A stretch of 9,328 nt of DNA from Streptomyces katrae (lineage in GTDB: Bacteria > Actinomycetota > Actinomycetes > Streptomycetales > Streptomycetaceae), in the NCBI RefSeq assembly GCF_000966975.1, contig NZ_JZWV01000229.1, forward strand, positions 1-9,328, given 5' to 3'. The notes below the pieces were generated by a model. It was not told where the DNA came from. It saw only the letters and a list, made by a program, of their open reading frames with translations, and searched no databases. Numbering within the stretch: the stretch's first letter is position 1; each line of letters opens with the position of its first letter. A program made the translations under genes and the position numbers. Of this stretch, positions 1 to 6,403 are shown one piece after another.

Positions 1-337
1 CTGTGGGCAGTCTGTACCCGTCGGCGGATGCGTCCCACTCGATTTCCTCGCCGTCGGCCTGGAACTGGTAGACGGGGGCGAAGCCGTCGCGCTGGGACAG
101 CGCGTTGCAGAATCGGACGGCATCCCACCAGGAAACGCTGTCGACGGGTATCCGGTCCCCGTGGGCGGCGCTCGGATGCCCGTCGGCGATCCGTGCGTAG
201 AGCGCCTGGGTGATCGGGTACGCCGCGAGCTGGTAGGGCGCAAGCTCAACCGCCCAGCTGCGCTGGGTGCGCCGGTCCGACAACACGATCTGCCCGGCGG
301 GAATGTCGATCATCTCGGGCTCTGCACTCGTATCCAT
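1..337 (-). CDS. SUMF1/formylglycine-generating-enzyme-fold protein, 3' end outside window
   Basis: Reading from an ATG at 337 down to base 1 gives 112 residues without a stop. The visible part matches the N-terminal half of the FGE-sulfatase (SUMF1/EgtB/PvdO) fold: an IPAG strand at 12-15, LSDRR at 19-23, a YQLAAYPITQALY segment at 35-47, PVDSVSWWDAVRFCNALS at 64-81, and WDASADGYRLPT at 101-112. That last stretch leads into the RLPTEAEWE signature, which would lie beyond the edge. Family members are C-alpha-formylglycine generators, EgtB-like sulfoxide synthases or non-catalytic relatives. The catalytic or metal-binding residues lie in the missing C-terminal half, so the activity cannot be named. 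An in-frame TAA lies 15 bases upstream of the ATG. The GGAG is only one base from this ATG, so the second ATG (codon 9, base 313) may be the true start. No partner gene is visible. Confidence 0.8.
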   Translation of the reverse strand, partial: MDTSAEPEMIDIPAGQIVLSDRRTQRSWAVELAPYQLAAYPITQALYARIADGHPSAAHGDRIPVDSVSWWDAVRFCNALSQRDGFAPVYQFQADGEEIEWDASADGYRLPT

Positions 338-447
338 ACTCCGAGGAGGTTACGTGAGTCCCCCGCACGCGTGTCCGGGACAGACCGCTCTCCGCCATAG
401 GTGAACGCCACCCCGAGCGGGCGCAACGGCCATTACCGTCCGGTCGC

Positions 448-775
448 ATGACGACGGTGACAACCCGTTCGGTCGAATACCCGGCCGACAGCCTGACGAT
501 GATCGGACACCTCTCCCTTCCGGCCGGCGCCGAGCGCCGGCCCGCGGTCCTGATCGGACCCGAGGGGATGGGGCTCAGCGACGTCGAGCGCCGGCGGGCC
601 GAGGCTCTGGCGGAGCTGGGGTACGTGGCGCTGGCCTTCGACTCCACGGCGGACGCTAGAGGAGCCCTTCACCCCGGTGGACCACGCCGCGCCTCCCGGC
701 GTCGGCTACCACCCACGGCACGCACAGCGAGCCGGGGATGACATCGTCGCCCTGCTCGACTTCTGTAACTACTAG
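448..775 (+). pseudogene. Dienelactone hydrolase-family remnant (N-terminus plus out-of-frame tail)
   Basis: An ATG at 448 opens a reading frame whose first 66 residues look like a dienelactone hydrolase-type alpha/beta hydrolase: YPADSLTMIGHLSLPAG, then PAVLIGPEGMGLSDVERRRAEALAELGYVALAFD. Family members then continue through a lid and the Cys/Ser nucleophile elbow for about 170 more residues. Here the pattern stops near base 645, the frame becomes low-complexity Arg-rich sequence, and it ends at 741. From about 659 a different frame reads EEPFTPVDHAAPPGVGYHP and onward to a TAG at 773-775, which looks like a real protein C-terminus. The simplest reading is an internal deletion that removed the catalytic centre and shifted the frame; a fusion of two unrelated remnants is possible. 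No nucleophile motif remains, so no enzyme activity is expected. No clear ribosome-binding site precedes 448. The tail stop lies inside the operator-like palindrome of the next gene. Confidence 0.6.
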
Positions 776-784
776 TATGTACAG
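763..784. promoter_or_regulatory. Probable TetR operator overlapping the -10 region
   Basis: The 22 bases split into arms CTGTAACTACT (763-773) and AGTATGTACAG (774-784). The right arm reverse-complements to CTGTACATACT and matches the left at 9 of 11 positions; the central TACTAGTA is a perfect palindrome. The patch is strikingly AT-rich for this DNA and ends 7 bases before the TetR start codon. TAGTAT at 773-778 is a good -10 hexamer lying inside it, so a bound dimer would block the promoter. No convincing -35 element was found. Autorepression of the TetR gene and its downstream cassette is inferred from position. Confidence 0.6.
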
Positions 785-791
785 TATCCGC

Positions 792-1352
792 ATGAGCACT
801 CAGGACCGACTGATCGAGTCCACCCGCGAACTGCTGTGGGAGCGCGGTTACGTGGGCACCAGCCCCAAAGCGATCCTGGAGCGCGCGGGCGTGGGCCAGG
901 GCAGCATGTACCACCACTTCCACGGCAAACCCGACCTCGCGCTGGCCGCGATCCGCCGCACCTGCGAGGAGCTGCGCGCCGCCGCGCAGAGCGTGCTGGA
1001 GGGGCCCGGGACGCCGTACGAGCGGATCAGGGCCTATCTGCAGCGCGAACGCGACGTGCTGCGCGGCTGCCCCGTCGGGCGCCTGACCATGGACCCGGAC
1101 GTGGTCGCGAACGAGGACCTGCGGGCGCCGGTGGACGAGACGATCGCCTGGCTGCGCGAGCAGCTCGCCCGCATCGTCGAGGAGGGGCAGGAACAGGGCC
1201 AGTTCGCCCGGTCCCTCGACGCGCGGGAGATCGCCGCGACGGTCCTCGCCACGGTGCAGGGGGGCTACGTCCTGGCCCGCGCGTCCGGCTCGCCCGCGGC
1301 CTTCGACTCGGGGGTACGCGGTCTGCTCTCCCTTCTCCGACCGGCATCCTGA
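792..1352 (+). CDS. TetR/AcrR-family transcriptional regulator (LmrA/YxaF-like)
   Basis: The 186-residue product has the usual TetR length and layout. The N-terminal DNA-binding domain runs from about residue 5 to 50, with the helix-turn-helix in the TSPKAILERAGVGQGSMYHHF segment (about 23-43) followed by KPDLALAAI. The C-terminal ligand and dimer domain contains GCPVGRLTMDPDVVANEDLR, typical of the LmrA/YxaF branch, which often senses small hydrophobic or flavonoid-like compounds. ATG 792 was chosen because the TetR pattern begins right there. In-frame ATGs at 738 and 777 would add residues unlike the family, and 777 lies inside the operator. No Shine-Dalgarno sequence precedes 792 and the likely -10 is 13 bases upstream, so the mRNA may be leaderless or nearly so. 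It heads the cassette, 10 bases ahead of the cupin gene, and probably represses the whole unit. The inducer is unknown. Confidence 0.88.
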   Translation: MSTQDRLIESTRELLWERGYVGTSPKAILERAGVGQGSMYHHFHGKPDLALAAIRRTCEELRAAAQSVLEGPGTPYERIRAYLQRERDVLRGCPVGRLTMDPDVVANEDLRAPVDETIAWLREQLARIVEEGQEQGQFARSLDAREIAATVLATVQGGYVLARASGSPAAFDSGVRGLLSLLRPAS

Positions 1353-1362
1353 GGAGTTCCCC

Positions 1363-1752
1363 ATGCACATCACGACCAGGCGACCCGACACCCTGCAGGG
1401 CCCGGCGGAGCACTTCACGGGCACGGTGTGGCTGGACGAGATAGCCGCGCCGGAATCACCGTCCCGGCTGCGGATGTTCAGCGTGCACTTCGCCCCCGGC
1501 GCGCACACCGCCTGGCACCGCCATCCGCACGGCCAGGTCCTGCACGTCCTGGAGGGCGAGGGACTGGTCCAGCGCGAGGGCGGTGACGTCGCGGCGATCC
1601 GGGCGGGCGATACCGTGTGGATCGAGCCCGGCGAACGGCACTGGCACGGAGCCGCTCCCGGCACCTTCATGACGCACCTCGCCGTCGTGGAAGCGGCTGA
1701 GGACGGCTCGACCGTCGAATGGCACGAGCACGTGGACCACTACCCCGCTTGA
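1363..1752 (+). CDS. Manganese cupin, hydroxynitrile-lyase-like
   Basis: A 129-residue single-domain cupin. Motif 1 is the HTAWHRHPHGQVLHVLEGEG segment (residues 48-67) and motif 2 is RAGDTVWIEPGERHWHG (80-96). His52, His54, Gln58 and His93 fall on the His53/His55/Gln59/His94 manganese set described for the bacterial cupin hydroxynitrile lyase GtHNL, and the length is also the same. Relatives are often annotated as mandelonitrile lyase or plain cupin. The metal site is supported by sequence. The physiological reaction is not, because cyanohydrin cleavage may be a side activity of this fold. A GAGGAG ribosome-binding site overlaps the TetR stop codon and sits 6 bases before the ATG. The next gene starts 14 bases after this stop, so co-transcription within the TetR cassette is likely. 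Confidence 0.85.
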   Translation: MHITTRRPDTLQGPAEHFTGTVWLDEIAAPESPSRLRMFSVHFAPGAHTAWHRHPHGQVLHVLEGEGLVQREGGDVAAIRAGDTVWIEPGERHWHGAAPGTFMTHLAVVEAAEDGSTVEWHEHVDHYPA

Positions 1753-1766
1753 GAACGGAGCTCACG

Positions 1767-2350
1767 GTGCACGCCATGCAGTACGAGATGACCCTGCCCG
1801 CCGACTACGACATGAACATCATCCGCGACCGCGTCTCCCGCCTCGGGACGCCCTCGACGACTGGGACGGCCTCGGCTTCAAGACGTACCTGATGCGCGAG
1901 CGCGGGGTGCACGGTTCGACGGTCAACCAGTACGCGCCGTTCTATCTCTGGAACACCATGGAGGGGATGAACACCTTCCTGTGGGGAGGAGCCTTCCAGG
2001 GGCCCGTCAACGACTTCGGGCGGCCCGACGTGCGGCAGTGGACGGGCCTGGCCTACGAGGAGGGCGCCGCGGCCGGCTCTCCGGCCGTCGTCGCGGTGCG
2101 CCGGCGGCAGCGGGTTCCGGAGACCGTCACGCTGTCCGAGTTCATGGAGGACGCGGTGCGCGAAACGGGGCGACTCGCCTCCCGGGAAGGCGCCGTACTC
2201 GCCGCGGCCGCCGTCGACTCGCACCGCTGGGAGTTGGTCCACTTCTCGCTCTGGGACCACCACACGCCCACGGCCTCGGGCGACATCTTCGAGGTGCTGC
2301 ACGTGTCGGCGCCCGGGAGGCACGTACTGCCGCGCGGACGGCAATGGTAG
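1767..2350 (+). pseudogene. DUF4865-family protein, disrupted by a one-base frameshift
   Basis: Translation starts at GTG 1767, six bases after a GGAG at 1757-1760, or at the in-frame ATG 1776, giving MQYEMTLPADYDMNIIRDRV. The family pattern then jumps to another frame: DALDDWDGLGFKTYLMRERG, then VNQYAPFYLWNTMEGMNTFL, FQGPVNDFGRPDVRQWTGLA and on to the TAG at 2348-2350. One base is missing near 1845-1847, where three Gs stand in CTCGGGACG; a fourth G would give a continuous protein of about 194 residues, the normal family length. In the original frame a stop follows within about 20 codons. An internal ATG at 1892 could give a 152-residue fragment without the conserved N-terminus. DUF4865 has no established biochemical function as far as I know. 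The change may be a real mutation or a homopolymer sequencing error. The 3' end overlaps the next start by 7 bases, which points to translational coupling in the intact form. Confidence 0.75.
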
Positions 2351-3255
2351 CCCGCGTCCGCACGGTCCTCGCCGACGTGCACCCCGATGACCTCGGCGTA
2401 TGCGACGCCCACGACCACCTCTTCCTCCGCAGCCCGAAGCTCCCGGGCCGGGAACTGGACGACGTCCCGGCCGCTCGCTCCGAACTGGCCGCGTTCCGCG
2501 CCACGGGCGGTGCGAGCCTCGTCCAGTGGACGCCGTACGGCATGGGACGGCGGACCGCGGAACTGCCGGCGCTGTCCAGCGCGACGGGAGTGCACGTGGT
2601 GTGCGCGACCGGGCTCCACCAAGCCGCCCACTACGAACCGGAGTTCCTCGACGCGGTGCGCGGCCGGCTCGCCCACGTCTTCGTCTCCGAACTGACCACG
2701 GGCATCGGCGGTTCGGGTGTCCGCGCCGGGCTCATCAAGGTCGCGGGCGGCTTCCACGCCCTCGACGCGCACGCGCGGTGGACGATGGCCGCCGCGGCCG
2801 AGGCCCACCACGAGACCGGCGCGCCCATAGCCGTCCACCTGGAGCACGGCACGGGCGCACTCGACGTGATCGACCTGCTCTGTGACGAGCTGGGGGTCCC
2901 ACCTCACCGGGTGATCCTCGGGCACCTCAACCGCTCCCCCGACGGCGTGGTGCAGCGCCAGGCCGCGGAAGCGGGCTGCTATCTGGCCTTCGACGGGCCC
3001 TCGCTCGCCCATCACGCCACCGACTGGCGGATGCCCGACGCGGTGAAGGCGCTGGCCGACGCGGGCTTCGGGCATCGGCTGCTGCTCGGCGGGGACACCG
3101 TCGTCTCCGGAGCACGGTCGGTCGACGGCGGCCCCGGGATGCCGTACCTGCTGCGCCGGGTGCGACCCCGGCTGGTGGCCGCCCTGGGTGCGGAGCTGGT
3201 GGGTCACATCCTCACGCGGAACCCCGGGCGCGCCTTCGCCGTCGACTGGCCCTGA
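2344..3255 (+). CDS. Phosphotriesterase-family metal-dependent hydrolase
   Basis: A 303-residue TIM-barrel hydrolase of the amidohydrolase superfamily, phosphotriesterase-related branch. All expected binuclear metal ligands can be placed: the HxH pair His23/His25 in CDAHDHLF, the carbamylated-lysine candidate Lys132 in AGLIKVAGGF, His165 in AVHLEHGTG, His194 in VILGHLNRSPD, and Asp251 in LLLGGDTV. Length is typical. Members hydrolyse lactones, phosphotriesters, esters or carbamates, usually at low rates on model substrates, so the native substrate is open. ATG 2344 was chosen because the family pattern starts there and it overlaps the DUF4865 stop codon, a coupling arrangement. The same frame stays open upstream to 1981, but that part is the out-of-frame image of DUF4865. 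No own ribosome-binding site is evident, so loss of translation in the frameshifted upstream gene could lower expression. Confidence 0.85.
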   Translation: MVARVRTVLADVHPDDLGVCDAHDHLFLRSPKLPGRELDDVPAARSELAAFRATGGASLVQWTPYGMGRRTAELPALSSATGVHVVCATGLHQAAHYEPEFLDAVRGRLAHVFVSELTTGIGGSGVRAGLIKVAGGFHALDAHARWTMAAAAEAHHETGAPIAVHLEHGTGALDVIDLLCDELGVPPHRVILGHLNRSPDGVVQRQAAEAGCYLAFDGPSLAHHATDWRMPDAVKALADAGFGHRLLLGGDTVVSGARSVDGGPGMPYLLRRVRPRLVAALGAELVGHILTRNPGRAFAVDWP

Positions 3256-3272
3256 GCCGGTCGGTCCGGCTC
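3254..3272 (+). terminator. Hairpin at the end of the phosphotriesterase gene
   Basis: A perfect 7-bp stem, GAGCCGG (3254-3260) and CCGGCTC (3266-3272) with a 5-base loop, begins in the stop codon. No T-run follows, which is common for streptomycete terminators. It is the natural 3' end of the TetR cassette. Confidence 0.45.
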
Positions 3273-3306
3273 GACCTCCCGGCGGCCCACCCTGGCCATC
3301 CGCGAC

Positions 3307-3333
3307 GCCGGCCGCCGCCCTGGCATGGCCGGC
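3307..3333 (-). terminator. Candidate hairpin after the cyclophilin gene
   Basis: GCCGGCC (3307-3313) and GGCCGGC (3327-3333) form a perfect 7-bp stem around a 13-base loop, 19 bases past the cyclophilin stop on the minus strand. There is no T-tract. It lies between two convergent genes and could work in both directions. Confidence 0.35.
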
Positions 3334-3351
3334 AGCCGACGGCGCGGTACG

Positions 3352-4077
3352 TCATCGCTGCCAGGACGGCCGGACGCGGAGGAGTTCGGTGCGCAGTACG
3401 GGTGTGCCGTCGACCGGTGCCGGGTTCTCCGTGGTCGGCTCGATACCCGCGGCGGCGACCTTGTCGAGTGTCGTCAGGCCGTCGGGGCCGACCGTACCGA
3501 ACACCGTGTAGTTCGGGCGCAGTGCGGAGTCGCCGTAGACGACGAAGAACTGCGAACCGTTGGTGTCGGGGCCGGCGTTGGCCATGGCCAGCAGGCCGCG
3601 TCCGTAGAGGCGGCGTGCGCCGGTCGGGTCGGTGGGTGCGGGCGGCAGGTCCACCGGCAGCTCGTCCTTGTACTTATACCCGGGGCCGCCCTCACCGGTG
3701 GCGGTCGGGTCGCCGCACTGCAGGACCTTCAGCGTCGGATACGCCGTCAGACGGTGGCACACCGTGCGGTCGTAGAACCCGTGGCGTGCCAGGTGCAGGA
3801 AACTCTGCACCGTGCACGGTGCCTTGGCCCGGTCCAAGCGCAGCGGGAGCGGGCCCTGGCTGGTCGGGACCATCATGTCGACGGTGCCGCGGCTGGGGGT
3901 GTGCCGCGGGTCAGGCGGCAGCGGAACTGAGCGCGCCGGCGGCTCGTCCGGGGTCTGCGTGTACTGGCAGGGGCCGTGGGTGGTGCGCGGCGGAGCGCCG
4001 TCGGAAGCGGCGGCGACACCCCCCGCGGACACGACTAACGCCACGGCCGTGAATGCGCCGATCAGTACTCGTTTCAT
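3352..4077 (-). CDS. Secreted cyclophilin-type peptidyl-prolyl cis-trans isomerase
   Basis: A 241-residue protein with a signal peptide: MKR, a hydrophobic core to about residue 20, and an AAA cleavage site near 22-24. A Pro-rich spacer follows to about residue 62, then the cyclophilin domain. Recognisable parts are FYDRTVCHRLT (101-111), VLQCGDPTATGEGGPGY (118-134), GLLAMANAGPDTNGSQFF (161-178) and YTVFG. Arg109 and Gln120 match the catalytic Arg and the active-site Gln of cyclophilin A. The domain catalyses proline isomerisation, here presumably for protein folding outside the membrane. Cys37, Cys88, Cys107 and Cys121 suggest two disulfides, as expected of an exported form. AGGAGG at 4087-4092 lies 9 bases before the ATG. 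It appears to be a single gene, convergent with the phosphotriesterase gene. Confidence 0.9.
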   Translation of the reverse strand: MKRVLIGAFTAVALVVSAGGVAAASDGAPPRTTHGPCQYTQTPDEPPARSVPLPPDPRHTPSRGTVDMMVPTSQGPLPLRLDRAKAPCTVQSFLHLARHGFYDRTVCHRLTAYPTLKVLQCGDPTATGEGGPGYKYKDELPVDLPPAPTDPTGARRLYGRGLLAMANAGPDTNGSQFFVVYGDSALRPNYTVFGTVGPDGLTTLDKVAAAGIEPTTENPAPVDGTPVLRTELLRVRPSWQR

Positions 4078-4120
4078 CTCGCACGCCCTCCTGATGATCG
4101 CCAGATCCTGAAGCGGTCGC

Positions 4121-4126
4121 AGTCTA
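4121..4126 (-). promoter_or_regulatory. Candidate -10 element of the cyclophilin gene
   Basis: On the minus strand this reads TAGACT, a good streptomycete -10 hexamer, and would give a leader of roughly 37 bases including the AGGAGG. No convincing -35 is visible, so the call rests on one hexamer and its position. Confidence 0.35.
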
Positions 4127-4141
4127 GGGCGTGGTTCCGGT

Positions 4142-4195
4142 CCGCGGAATGGCCGACGGCGGAAGGCCGGCGCGGCCGGCGATGGCCTACCGCGG
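4142..4195 (-). terminator. Nested hairpin at the 3' end of the ArsR-type gene
   Basis: The outer arms are CCGCGG plus GGCC (4142-4147, 4151-4154) and GGCC plus CCGCGG (4184-4187, 4190-4195). The inner stem is GCCGGC (4166-4171) and GCCGGC (4175-4180) with a GCG loop. The structure covers the stop codon at 4187-4189 and separates this gene from the promoter region of the cyclophilin gene transcribed in the same direction. There is no T-tract. Confidence 0.4.
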
Positions 4196-5152
4196 CCGGG
4201 CGCCCGCGACCAGCGTGCCGAGGGCCGTGCGCCGGTGGGTGACCGAGCGGCCCGTACGGGTCGTCGTGGCCATGCCCGCCGATCTCAGCGCGGCCGCCAG
4301 GGACGAAGCCGTCGCGTTGCTGACGTGGAGGGCGCGGGCCAGGGATGTCGTGGTGTGGGGTTCGGCGAGCAGGCGCAGGGCGTGCAGCCGGGTGCGGCCG
4401 AGCACGGCGGCGAGGGCCTCGGCGGAGGCGACCGGGTTCCCCGCGGCGGGCGGAAGCCCCGCACCGGCCGGGTACGTGAGGACCGCGGGACGGCCCGGCA
4501 CGTCCTGGAGCAGTGGGCCCGCGGGGTGGTGGAAGGTGGGCAGCAGAACCAGGCCGCGCCCGTCGAGGCGGACCTCGCGGGCCGGCGCCGCACCGGGCCA
4601 TTCCCACACGCCCTCGTGGAGCCGGCTGCCCGGGGCCAGGCCGGTCAGGGCGGCGGCCACGCCGTGCTCGGCGGCCGTCAGGGCGTAGTGGCTGAACTGC
4701 TCGCGGTGCAGGTCCTGCACGACGGACCAGACCGGGGCGAGGACCGTCTCGTACGCGGTCTGCTGGGCGCGGCGCAGGGTGTGCCAGGCCGCCTCGTCGC
4801 CCGCGTGCAGGCCGTGGATCCAGCGAGGGGCGGCCGTCGCCCCGTAGACCCGCTCCAGCTCGGACCGGACGAGAGCGGGACCGGTGGCGCGGATCCGTTC
4901 GAACCCGTCGGCGAGGGTGTCGCCGAGGACGTCGAGGAAGGACGGCGGGCGGCCCCCCGGAACGAGGTCGGCGAGCGGGCCGCTCGCGGCGGGGAGGGAG
5001 CGCAGGACGCGGCCGCGCCACTGCGCGAACAGCGGGCCGCCGCTGCGGGCCACGGCTGTCGCCAGGGCGGCGTGCAGCTCCTGGAGCGGCGCCGGGCGGG
5101 TGGCGAACCGGGTACGGGCGAAGTCCTCGGCGGTGAAGTGGACGCGCAGCAC
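4187..5152 (-). CDS. ArsR-type winged-helix transcriptional regulator
   Basis: A 321-residue protein in the style of the long streptomycete ArsR regulators. The N-terminus reads LRVHFTAEDFARTRFA. A helical central region of about 200 residues follows, with WIHGLHAGDE and a strand-rich part around LLPTFHHPAGPLL. The C-terminal winged helix (about 260-315) contains LGRTRLHALRLLAEPHTTTS and ARALHVSNATASSLAAALRSAGM, with the recognition helix in the second segment. Two in-frame GTG codons compete as start. GTG 5152 has GGGGAG at the proper 8-base spacing, whereas GTG 5158 lies only 2 bases from it, so 5152 is preferred. No metal-binding cysteine motif of classical ArsR proteins is seen, so the signal is probably not a metal. 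The gene faces away from the hydrolase at 5237 across an 84-base gap, and that gene is its most likely target. Confidence 0.8.
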   Translation of the reverse strand: MLRVHFTAEDFARTRFATRPAPLQELHAALATAVARSGGPLFAQWRGRVLRSLPAASGPLADLVPGGRPPSFLDVLGDTLADGFERIRATGPALVRSELERVYGATAAPRWIHGLHAGDEAAWHTLRRAQQTAYETVLAPVWSVVQDLHREQFSHYALTAAEHGVAAALTGLAPGSRLHEGVWEWPGAAPAREVRLDGRGLVLLPTFHHPAGPLLQDVPGRPAVLTYPAGAGLPPAAGNPVASAEALAAVLGRTRLHALRLLAEPHTTTSLARALHVSNATASSLAAALRSAGMATTTRTGRSVTHRRTALGTLVAGARPR

Positions 5153-5236
5153 TCTCACAACTCCCCGTCACGGTCCGGCCTTTCGGCCAGGGCCTGAACC
5201 CTCGCGTCGTGTCGGCCCCGCCCCGAGGATGCCCGT

Positions 5237-6313
5237 ATGACCTCTCGACGCACTCTTCTCAAGGGCACCCTATGCGGGGGTGCCGCCGCCCTGCTGCCCA
5301 CGGCTGCCTCCGCATCCGGGGGCGGCGGCCCGGTCCTCCGATTGCCCGCGCCCGCCGGCCCGTACCCCGTGGGCATGCGGACGGTCCACCTGACGGACCC
5401 GTCCCGGACCGATCCGTGGGTGGGCGGGGTGCGGGAGTTGATGCTGACCGTCCTGTACCCGGCCCGGTCGGTGCGCGGCTTCTCCCGGGCCGCGCAGCTC
5501 ACCCCGGCCGAGGCACGGGAGTTCGCCGGCCTGGCGCCCCAGGTCCATCCCGGACTGCCGCAGCCGGGACGGGTGGACTGGGGCGCGGTCCTCACCCACG
5601 GGCACGTGGGCGCGCCGCCGCTTCCCGGGCGGTGGCCGGTGCTGGTGTACTCACCCGGCGGCGGGGACTCCCGCACGCTCGGCACGACCCTCGCCGAGGA
5701 CCTGGCGAGCCGCGGCCGGGTGGTCGTGCTCGTCGATCACCCGGGTGACGCCTCCCAGGTGGAGCTGCCGACCGGGCTGCGGACGACCGCCCTGGCCGGA
5801 CCGCCGGACCCGGCGACGTTCCGCACGATGGTGGACACCCGGATCGCGGACCTGCGGCTGGTCCTGGACCGGCTCGGCAGCCTGCCCCTCGCCGGGGTCG
5901 TGGACTCCCGCCGGATCGGGTTGTACGGGCACTCCGCGGGCGGCACGGCGGTGGTGTACGCGGCCCGTGACGACCGCCGGGTCGGTGCGGTGGCGAACCT
6001 GGAGGGCTATCTCGACCTGTACCCGGTGCCGTCCGGCTTCGGCCGGCCGCTGCTGTTGCTGCGCACCGACGGGTTCGACGGCGCGGACCGGATCGAGTCG
6101 TCCTGGGCGGGCCTGCCCGGCCACCGCGCGCTGCTCCGCGAGGCGAACCACTGGGCGTTCACCGACTACGGCTCGCTCGTCCCCCGGCTCCAGGCCTCCG
6201 GCCTCGTGACGGCGGCGGCGCGGACCGCGCTCGTCGGCACCGGTGACCCTGCCGTGACACTCACTGAGGTACGGCACCGGGTGGGGACCTTCTTCGCCCG
6301 CCATCTGCCGTAA
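5237..6313 (+). CDS. Tat-exported alpha/beta hydrolase, platelet-activating-factor-acetylhydrolase-like
   Basis: A 358-residue protein. SRRTLLKG at residues 3-10 followed by a hydrophobic Ala/Leu stretch and an ASAS cleavage region near 24-27 is a twin-arginine signal. The mature part has the alpha/beta hydrolase order of plasma-PAF-acetylhydrolase-like lipases and esterases: PVLVYSPGGGDSRTLG (oxyanion region), VVVLVDHPGD, then the nucleophile elbow GHSAGG with Ser233. Candidate acid Asp278 lies in LLLRTDGFD and candidate His305 in EANHWAFTDY, giving a complete plausible triad. It should cleave an ester bond of a lipid or small ester outside the cytoplasm; the substrate is unknown. ATG 5237 has GAGGA 7 bases upstream, and the nearby ATG at 5229 runs into a stop at once. 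It shares a short divergent promoter region with the ArsR-type gene. Confidence 0.85.
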   Translation: MTSRRTLLKGTLCGGAAALLPTAASASGGGGPVLRLPAPAGPYPVGMRTVHLTDPSRTDPWVGGVRELMLTVLYPARSVRGFSRAAQLTPAEAREFAGLAPQVHPGLPQPGRVDWGAVLTHGHVGAPPLPGRWPVLVYSPGGGDSRTLGTTLAEDLASRGRVVVLVDHPGDASQVELPTGLRTTALAGPPDPATFRTMVDTRIADLRLVLDRLGSLPLAGVVDSRRIGLYGHSAGGTAVVYAARDDRRVGAVANLEGYLDLYPVPSGFGRPLLLLRTDGFDGADRIESSWAGLPGHRALLREANHWAFTDYGSLVPRLQASGLVTAAARTALVGTGDPAVTLTEVRHRVGTFFARHLP

Positions 6314-6361
6314 CGGGACCACGGGGCCCCGGCAGGCGGTCCGGATCCCATGGGTGATGGT

Positions 6362-6377
6362 GGCGGAGGGAGCCGCC
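6362..6377 (+). terminator. Candidate hairpin after the hydrolase gene
   Basis: GGCGG (6362-6366) and CCGCC (6373-6377) form a 5-bp stem with a 6-base loop, about 50 bases past the hydrolase stop and just ahead of the putative protease promoter. It is short and has no T-run, so support is modest. Confidence 0.3.
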
Positions 6378-6389
6378 CCCCACCTCTCC

Positions 6390-6395
6390 TATCAT
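6390..6395 (+). promoter_or_regulatory. Candidate -10 element of the protease gene
   Basis: TATCAT matches the TATAAT consensus at 5 of 6 positions in an AT-rich patch. A start point near 6402 would give a leader of about 67 bases that begins right before the large hairpin at 6404-6442. No recognisable -35 was found. Confidence 0.4.
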
Positions 6396-6403
6396 CTGAT
6401 CAA

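Noticed and set aside
338..447. Divergent promoter region between the SUMF1-like gene and the hydrolase relic
   Set aside because: No paired -35 and -10 hexamers or dyad could be defended on either strand.
738..791. Longer TetR start at 738 or 777
   Set aside because: The added residues do not resemble TetR N-termini, and the segment contains the operator-like palindrome and the probable -10 element.
836..1444. 202-codon plus-strand frame overlapping the TetR gene
   Set aside because: Arg/Gly/Pro-rich shadow frame with no motif; the TetR frame has a clear helix-turn-helix.
669..1670. 333-codon minus-strand open frame across the TetR and cupin genes
   Set aside because: Shadow of two well-supported plus-strand genes; it crosses the operator and has no recognisable domain.
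1981..2343. N-terminal extension of the phosphotriesterase gene by 121 codons
   Set aside because: This stretch encodes conserved DUF4865 sequence in another frame, and the in-frame translation is Arg-rich without family resemblance.
2053..3207. 384-codon minus-strand open frame across the phosphotriesterase gene
   Set aside because: Low-complexity shadow; the opposite strand holds every metal ligand of a known family.
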